DNA of 32,500 nucleotides from Chrysomallon squamiferum (Eukaryota; Mollusca; Gastropoda; Neomphalida; Peltospiridae): NCBI GenBank assembly GCA_012295275.1, contig CM022674.1, positions 3,453,242 to 3,485,741 of the forward strand, read 5' to 3'. Shown piece by piece: positions 15,765 to 32,500 of this stretch (position 1 is its first letter; each line of letters starts with the position of its first letter). The notes under the pieces were generated by a model. It saw only the letters and a program-made list of their open reading frames with translations, ran no database searches and was not told where the DNA came from. The position numbers and the translations under genes were made by a program.

Positions 15765-16102
15765 AATAAATAAATAAATACACATTAGAAGAAGAAAAAA
15801 CATTTCGATAATTTTTCAGCTTCTGCTTAAGGACAAAGACTTTTTAAATGTGTCAACCTAACAGAATCTCGTTCCCAATTGTAATTAATATTTGTTTAAC
15901 CAAAACTGTTTCATTTACATTTTAATACGTACAAGTTTCTAAGTGATATATCGAAATCCAGCTAAGATGGAAAGTAAAAGACAAACAAAGCTGAACATTG
16001 CAGAAGATGCAGCTGAAAAAAAAACGAAAATAAAAAAAAATAAACGAAAGAAATAAAAACGATAATAACAACTTCGACTACAAGGAATAATAATAATAAT
16101 AA

Positions 16103-16157
<55 letters not shown>

Positions 16158-16463
16158 GTAATAGTAATATATCATTATATTTTTGTGTGTGTCTGTCTTT
16201 TTGTAAGGAAACAAAATTATCACAAAAAAATAAATAAAAATAAACCTTAAATATGTAAATAAATAAATCAATAAATAACTAAATAAATAATAAAGAAATA
16301 AATGAATAAATAAATAGAAAATAGTTAAATAAAGGAATGAATCAATGAATCAATAAATAAATAAAGGAATAAATAAACAAATAAATAAAAGAATAAATAA
16401 AGGAATAAAAAGTAATTAAATAATCAAACCAACAATAAATAAATAAATATATAAATAAATAAG
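15765..16463 (-). other. A-rich spacer downstream of gene A, with (AAT)n and (AAAT)n arrays
   Basis: This is presumed 3' flank of gene A. It holds an (AAT)n array at 16,085-16,157 and an (AAAT)n field at 16,210-16,465. The segment around 16,183-16,260 (GTGTGTCTGTC, AAGGAAACAAAATTA, AATATGTAAATAAATAAAT) recurs after gene A exon 7 and after gene B. An ATTAAA hexamer on the minus strand at 15,927-15,922 is a weak polyadenylation candidate. Confidence 0.5.
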
Positions 16464-24666
<8,203 letters not shown>

Positions 24667-24905
24667 CTCCAAAATTTCTTCTTGTTTTTCCCTTCCTTGT
24701 ATGTTCGCACCTTGTCACAGGTAGATCCGGAATGAAGAATGTGGTCAGTAGCCGTTTACCCGTTTTATATATTACCTGTTCATTTGCATAAAATTTTGGT
24801 TTGACAACGTCACAAATTCTACGAAAAAAACGCCCCCCAGACTTTCTCGGAAAGAGGGCGTGTTGCAGACTTTCTTGACGAGAGCCTGCTCGGATTACAT
24901 CGTCA
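24667..24905 (-). promoter_or_regulatory. Gene A core promoter and 5' leader with TATA box
   Basis: A TATATAAA box lies at 24,771-24,764 on the minus strand, 98 bases before the ATG. Leader and box context match gene B. The upstream block ACGATGTAATCCGAGC (24,903-24,888) is identical in gene B but sits about 55 bases further from the TATA box here, owing to extra sequence between. Homology to gene B stops near 24,910, where a transposon-like terminus begins. Confidence 0.75.
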
Positions 24906-24921
24906 GGTTTTTTCAGCTGTG

Positions 24922-25165
24922 TAGGGGAAACTGGGGACCTATGAGCCAATGGGGATTTATGCCACCCCTAAACGTCTGACTGCAAAATGTTAGTAACACG
25001 TGTCCACCATCAGTGCAGCTACTAAATAGTGTAACCTTCACTTGTATTGTAGAGAGAGCTTTGGACAAGGCTAGAAACAAAAAGTCAAAAAGTATGCGAA
25101 GTGGTTCTCTGTTACACTGGGCTAATTTAATGAAAATGCTGTTGGGGTTAAGGAGCCATTTTTGT
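24922..25165 (+). repeat. Repeat-like block with a MITE-type terminus upstream of gene A
   Basis: The start, TAGGGGAAACTGGGGACCTA then TGAGCC, matches the reverse complement of the right end of the small element at 30,775-30,982. The far end near 25,145-25,163 (GGGGTTAAGGAGCCATTTTT) is only loosely related. Homology between the gene A and gene B promoters ends exactly where this block begins. Confidence 0.4.
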
Positions 25166-25203
25166 ATGTATGTATGTATGTATATGTATATGTGTGTGTG
25201 TGT

Positions 25204-25239
<36 letters not shown>

Positions 25240-25502
25240 CATATACATATCTATCTATACATGTATATGTATGTGTATGTGTGTATGTATATATATATAT
25301 ATATATACACATACATACATACACTTACATCTGTGTTTGTGCGTAAACAAGTCACACAGGCAAGAGAAAACAACATAATATAATGAAAATAGCATCCGCA
25401 ATGGTCTAGTTAATCCCAGAAATTTGCTTTATGTGTGTCTGTATGTGTCTCTCTGAGTGTCTCTCTCTCTATCGCTCTATCTTTCTCTCTCACTTTCTAT
25501 GA

Positions 25503-25543
<41 letters not shown>

Positions 25544-25707
25544 TTTATATATATTTAGATAGATAGGTAGATACAGATATAGATATACATATATGTGTAT
25601 GTATATATATATACGTATATACATACATTTACACACACATATATATCTATATCTATACCTGTATCTACCTATCTATCTAAATATATATAAATGTCTGTGT
25701 GTGTGTA

Positions 25708-25745
<38 letters not shown>
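25165..25745 (+). repeat. TATG, GT, AT and GATA microsatellite cluster
   Basis: Alternating TATG, GT/AT, CA and TATC repeats; the two halves around 25,500-25,745 are partly inverted copies (for example ATATATTTAGATAGATAGGT and ACCTATCTATCTAAATATAT). There is no coding potential beyond repeat artefacts. Confidence 0.8.
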
Positions 25746-25749
<4 letters not shown>

Positions 25750-26473
25750 CAAACATTAAAGGCACACATTACTAAGGGCGTATGTTTGTCTGTGTGTACA
25801 GTTAATTAGAAATAAAACAAATGAATGTCTCCGAATCCCTGTTACACTGAACACTTTAAGTAAACAAATAAATAAACAAATAAAAGAAAAGTACATCAAT
25901 AAGACGGTAGAGAGATAAATGGAGAATAGTATTATGAATCGAAGAGGTTTTGTTATAAATCAGGTTTAATCTCAACATCTTTTGTACTAAAAATCTCAGA
26001 TTATGAGGTCAGCACGATATAAACATCTAACAGGTCTATTTTCAACAAATATAAAGGATAAAATTACTTTAAAGTGATTCATTTGTTCCATGCAGGACGT
26101 TCTTTGAATTCTATCAGTCAGTAAGATGCTGGTATAATGTTTTATTCTTTCTTAAAGTCCCATCCTGAATTTTGATCATCTTCACTATCTTCCCGGTTGG
26201 CGGATATCATATTACTGGTAGATGCTATAATAATAACAAGATCGTGACTGTTGGGTTCAAAACATGTCACTCATCTCGTGTACCTGCATGTGCATAAAAT
26301 GTTATATTCTGTAGTCTTATGTAGTCTGATTAGATTAATCAAATAGCCAAACAAATAGCGCATCGCGAGAAAGTCCAATTATAACCTCATAAAACCCATC
26401 AAAAACCGCTAACGAGATTTGAATATATGGCACCCATTCACCCACATTCCTACGGAGAACGATATTTTTTAGA

Positions 26474-26520
<47 letters not shown>
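25745..26520 (+). repeat. Direct duplication R1, left copy
   Basis: About 775 bases closely match 31,380-32,160 in the same orientation. Shared runs include GAGAATAGTATTATGAATCG, GGACGTTCTTTGAATTCTAT, CCCATCCTGAATTTTGATCA and GCGGATATCATATTACTGGT. No open frame is conserved between the copies. The block ends in a (GT)n array. Confidence 0.8.
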
Positions 26521-26527
<7 letters not shown>

Positions 26528-26655
26528 AGTTAATTTTTTACGTAGGTTGTTTACTTATAAAAGTGCCTTCTCACATGATGAAGACGAGAATGTCATCTAC
26601 ACAGAGCACATCATCTCCACATCCGTACACTGATACATGATAACCACTTTCTATA

Positions 26656-29284
<2,629 letters not shown>

Positions 29285-29285
<1 letters not shown>

Positions 29286-29821
29286 TGTTGTATGTATACA
29301 TATATTGTATGTATGTACTACTGGATATTCTAATGGACTTGAACGTATAGCACCCATTCGTCCGCACTCCAAAGGCGAACAATGTTAACTTTCAGCTATC
29401 GAGACAACAGTGAAAAAAAGGTTGCTTAATAACCGAGGGTAATCATCGCTTCCCACGAAGCACGTCATTCTTTTCTATTTCGTAATTTTCGCCTGTATCT
29501 ATATACATATGTATATATTTTTGTTTGTTTCTTTGTGGGAAATCTCTATGCAATTTAAGATTTAAATATTCTCTGTCTTATGTTCGTCTGATTAGAGTCT
29601 ACACATAGACAATATTCGGGTACGTATCTATGTTTATACGAATGTGTTTCTATGTGTGTGTGTGCGTATACGTGTATCCATGTGTGTTTCTTATATATAT
29701 ATATATGTATGTATGAAAGTGTACAATTATTATTGTTGCCATTTTTCTTCTTCTTCTTCTTCTTCTTATTCTTCTTAGTATTGTTATTATTACTATTATA
29801 TTTATGATTATGATGATGATG

Positions 29822-29910
<89 letters not shown>

Positions 29911-30574
29911 AACAAATTAAAGGACAGATAGATTTAATCTTCATATTATAAATTAACATTTTTAACAAAAGGGGCATTTACCTTTCTCTAACTGTCATTT
30001 CTGATAGGCTGGCTGTTTTTATTGTTATTTGTGAAACAGAGGAAACCAGAGATAGATTTAATCGCCATAGTTTATACCAACAATAATTTAAACTCTACCA
30101 TTCATCGCTATTGTTCTCCCTGACAAAAAGGTGTACAACATTTAACTTTGGATGGGTATCATAAACTAACAGTTCAGAGGTTAGCTATGACCTTGAAGGT
30201 AATGTCACAGTGTCACGAGATACATTTTCAGTACAATGGCTGGTTGCGGTCTATACCATCTTTCTTTAATACATATCACTTTAATACTCCTGAGAAAGAC
30301 ACACACACAAAGTACAAAGAGAACTCGATACTAATTATTATCTTTTAACTGTAATTTTCGCTGATTATTTATTTTAATATTTTGCTTATTCATTTATTCC
30401 CGATTTATTTCAGTTCAGTTCTTTTTATTATAACATTAGTCATTTATTTATAAATCAGTAGAATAAACCTCAAAAGTGTATTACTTTTTTTCTTCTTCAT
30501 TTTGTTCTAATAACATTACTGCGCAAGGAATATACTAAAACAGTATATAACATAGGTCTTCAATTTAGTTTTAT

Positions 30575-30575
<1 letters not shown>
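29285..30575 (+). repeat. Direct duplication R2, right copy
   Basis: Counterpart of 27,395-28,887, also with a (TTA)n array (29,822-29,908) that is preceded here by (TTC)n. No gene is visible. Confidence 0.8.
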
Positions 30576-30576
<1 letters not shown>

Positions 30577-30673
<97 letters not shown>

Positions 30674-30730
30674 CTCTCTCCCTCTCTCTCTCTCTTTCTC
30701 TATCTTCCCTCCGTCTTTGTCTCACCCTCT
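30577..30730 (+). repeat. (CT)n array after the right R2 copy
   Basis: About 93 bases of pure CT followed by a degenerate tail ending near 30,730. Confidence 0.95.
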
Positions 30731-30774
30731 GTCTGTTTTCTTTCATAATATATTCTGTTTTTCCTTTGTTCCTT

Positions 30775-30982
30775 ACCCTGGGGACCGATGAGCCATCACA
30801 GGCTCAGTTATATAAGTGTATCCCACGACGATGTTGTTGAAGGCAACCTATCAAACTCTATATTGTAATTGAGAACTATAATGTCTCTATAAGCATGAGC
30901 GGTCATTCAGTGAATAGCTATGAAGGTTTGGTTGAAATGGCCAAATACCTTAAAAACGGCTCATCGGCCCCGAGTTTTCCCT
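30775..30982 (+). mobile_element. Small MITE-like element with terminal inverted repeats
   Basis: Left end CTGGGGACCGATGAGCC (30,778-30,794) pairs with right end GGCTCATCGGCCCCGAG (30,958-30,974), with two or three mismatches by eye. At about 205 bases without an open frame this looks like a miniature inverted-repeat transposon. A similar terminus occurs at 24,922. Confidence 0.6.
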
Positions 30983-31035
30983 ATGTATACGTGTATAAGC
31001 AAACATAGTACATATATACAGACATACATATGTAT

Positions 31036-31380
31036 GCATGTATCTATGTTTGTATGTATCTATGTATGTATGTATGTATGTTTGTATGTATGTATGTATT
31101 TTTGTATGTATGTATGTATGTATGTATGTATGTATGTTTGTATGTATGTATCTATGTTTGTATGTATGTATGTATGTATCTATGTATGTATGTATGTTTG
31201 TATGTATGTATGTATACAGGCATGCATACAAGTATGCACACGCACATATACACACATATATCTATATCTATATCTGTTCCTACCTCTCTGTATATATATG
31301 TGTGTCTGTGTGTGTGTGAGTGTGTCTATGTGTATGTATGTGTGTATTTATCTGTTTTCGTATGTGTATATATATACATA
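31036..31380 (+). repeat. (TATG)n minisatellite and AT/GT tail
   Basis: TATG repeats with TTTG and TATC variants fill 31,036-31,215, followed by CA, TATC and GT tracts. All three overlapping Met-Tyr-Val-Cys frames are repeat artefacts. Confidence 0.95.
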
Positions 31381-32134
31381 TAGACAAACATTAAAGTCGC
31401 ACATTACTAAGTAAGTCTGTTTGTATGTGTATATTGTTAATTAGAAACAAAACAACTGAATTTCTCCAAATCCCTGTTACACTGAAATTATAAACAGAAT
31501 AAGTAAATAAATAGCTAAACAAATAAAAGAAAAGTACATCAAGATGACTGTAGAGAGATAAATGGAGAATAGTATTATGAATCGAAGGGGTTTTGTGACA
31601 AATCTGGTTTACACGGCTGACAAGAAGTAATCTCAACATCTTTTATCCTAAAAACCTCAGATTACGAGCTCAGCATGAGAGAGAGATCTAGCAGGTCTAA
31701 TTTCAACAAACATAAAGGATAAAATTACTTTAAAGCGATTCATTTGTTCGATAGAGGACGTTCTTTGAATTCTATCAGTCAGTAAAATGGTGGTATAATG
31801 TTTTATTCTTTGTTAAAGTCCCATCCTGAATTTTGATCATCTACACTATCTTCCGGGTTGGCGGATATCATATTACTGGTAGATGGTTTAATAACAAGAA
31901 GACCGTGTCCGTTAGGTTCAAAATATGTCACTCATCTCGTGTACCTTCATGTGTGTAAAATATTATATTCTGTAGTCTTATGTAGTCTGATTAGACTCCG
32001 CACGTAGACAATATTCGCCAAACAAATAGCGCATCTCGAGCAAGTCCAATTATAATCTGATAAAACCCATCAAAAACCGCTAACGAGATTTGAATATAGG
32101 GCACCCGTTCCTACCGAGAAAGATATTTTGTTAA

Positions 32135-32160
<26 letters not shown>
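31380..32160 (+). repeat. Direct duplication R1, right copy
   Basis: Counterpart of 25,745-26,520, also ending in (GT)n. It carries an extra CACGGCTGACAAGAAG at about 31,613 and a substituted stretch near 31,995 (GACTCCGCACGTAGACAATA) that is shared with 29,595 in R2. The last 340 bases of the window are TATG-rich and show nothing recognisable. Confidence 0.75.
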
Positions 32161-32168
<8 letters not shown>

Positions 32169-32500
32169 GTGTACCTATGTATGTATAGGGTGGGTATGTA
32201 CCCATACATGTGTGGATGTATGTATGTATTTATAGATATATGTTATATGTACGTGGACACTTATATGTGTGCGTATGTATGTAAGTGCATACGTACAACT
32301 ATATCCAATTGTGTATGCATACTAAATATTATCATTTATTCTACAATTGTCTGCGTACTTATTTAATTTTTTACATATGTTGTTTACTTCTAAAACTTGT
32401 TTCTCTCAAGTCTGTGTCGTGTTTTACAGAATGGTCTCCGTTGAAACAAACATTATCACCCGGGGTGTGTCGTCTATAAACAGCCTATCTCTGACACATG

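Larger units (their letters stand above)
10255..15765 (-). mobile_element. Foldback-type repeat element, copy 2 (complete)
   Basis: This element is the reverse complement of 1-4,660 over most of its length. Its left arm (10,255-11,400) and right arm (14,280-15,765) are inverted copies of one another, so it could form a stem of over 1 kb around a 2.9-kb interior. The interior contains two full and one partial direct copies of the internal module and simple repeats, with no transposase. Outer ends carry GGATAATAAAT (as written on the right arm). No target-site duplication could be recognised because the flanks are A+T-rich. It sits between the two paralogous genes. Confidence 0.72.
14280..15765 (+). 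repeat. Right terminal inverted repeat arm of foldback copy 2
   Basis: Direct match to 3,600-4,660 and inverted match to 10,255-11,400. It is longer than the other arms because of a 114-base local duplication (14,637-14,840) and a 25-base tandem array (15,024-15,283). Confidence 0.7.

Noticed and set aside
15922-15927. Polyadenylation signal for gene A (ATTAAA on the minus strand)
   Set aside because: A hexamer in A+T-rich DNA more than 500 bases from the stop is not evidence by itself; no equivalent was found after gene B, so no terminator is called.
31036-31414. Met-Tyr-Val-Cys cysteine-rich frames resembling a small secreted protein
   Set aside because: They arise from (TATG)n and occur in three frames plus the complementary strand.

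Overview
This is an A+T-rich eukaryotic genomic window dominated by microsatellites ((GA)n, (TTA)n, (AT)n, (AAAT)n, (TATG)n). Its genes have short exons with canonical GT-AG splice sites. The texture (long GA/CT and TTA arrays, pogo/Tigger-like transposons, a tandem family of small secreted cysteine-rich proteins) is what I would expect of a mollusc, plausibly a cephalopod. That assignment is inference; no diagnostic housekeeping gene is present.

The only convincing genes are two related multi-exon genes, both on the minus strand. Gene A (24,666 down to 16,464) has 13 coding exons and a predicted 385 residues. Gene B (8,767 down to 5,175) has 7 coding exons and 197 residues. Each starts with an almost identical 46-nt exon encoding a signal peptide (MAKLVIFLAVLVF...) behind a conserved TATA-box promoter. 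The mature proteins are built from an approximately 80-residue module with eight cysteines, spaced C-x10-C-x(8-16)-C-x(5-6)-C-x8-C-x9-C-x18-C-x8-C. Each module is split over three exons with a fixed phase pattern (1-2, 2-1, 1-1). Gene B has two modules and gene A four, because its exons 8-13 are a recent tandem copy of exons 2-7. I could not assign the family. The predicted products are secreted, disulfide-rich and N-glycosylated.

From low to high coordinate the layout is as follows. (1) 1-4,660 is a foldback-type repeat element whose left end lies outside the window. (2) 4,660-5,170 is an (AAAT)n field. (3) 5,175-8,767 is gene B with its promoter up to about 8,960. (4) 9,050-10,250 holds microsatellites and a stray copy of intron-1 sequence. 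(5) 10,255-15,765 is a second, complete foldback element, inverted relative to the first, with TIRs over 1.1 kb. (6) 15,765-16,460 is A-rich spacer. (7) 16,464-24,666 is gene A, with a Tigger-like transposon in intron 1, and its promoter up to about 24,905. (8) 24,920-32,500 is non-coding: two nested pairs of direct duplications, very long CT arrays, a small MITE and TATG repeats.

The most interesting signal is an inverted conservation pattern between the two genes. Promoter, signal-peptide exon and parts of the introns are about 85-95% identical, whereas exons of the first module are only about 59% identical at nucleotide level and keep little beyond the cysteines. That is the signature of accelerated exon evolution seen in secreted defence or venom-type families, though intron conversion or a shared repeat could also produce it. 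Both genes also end at a relic splice donor close to a foldback element, suggesting that each was cut from a longer modular ancestor.
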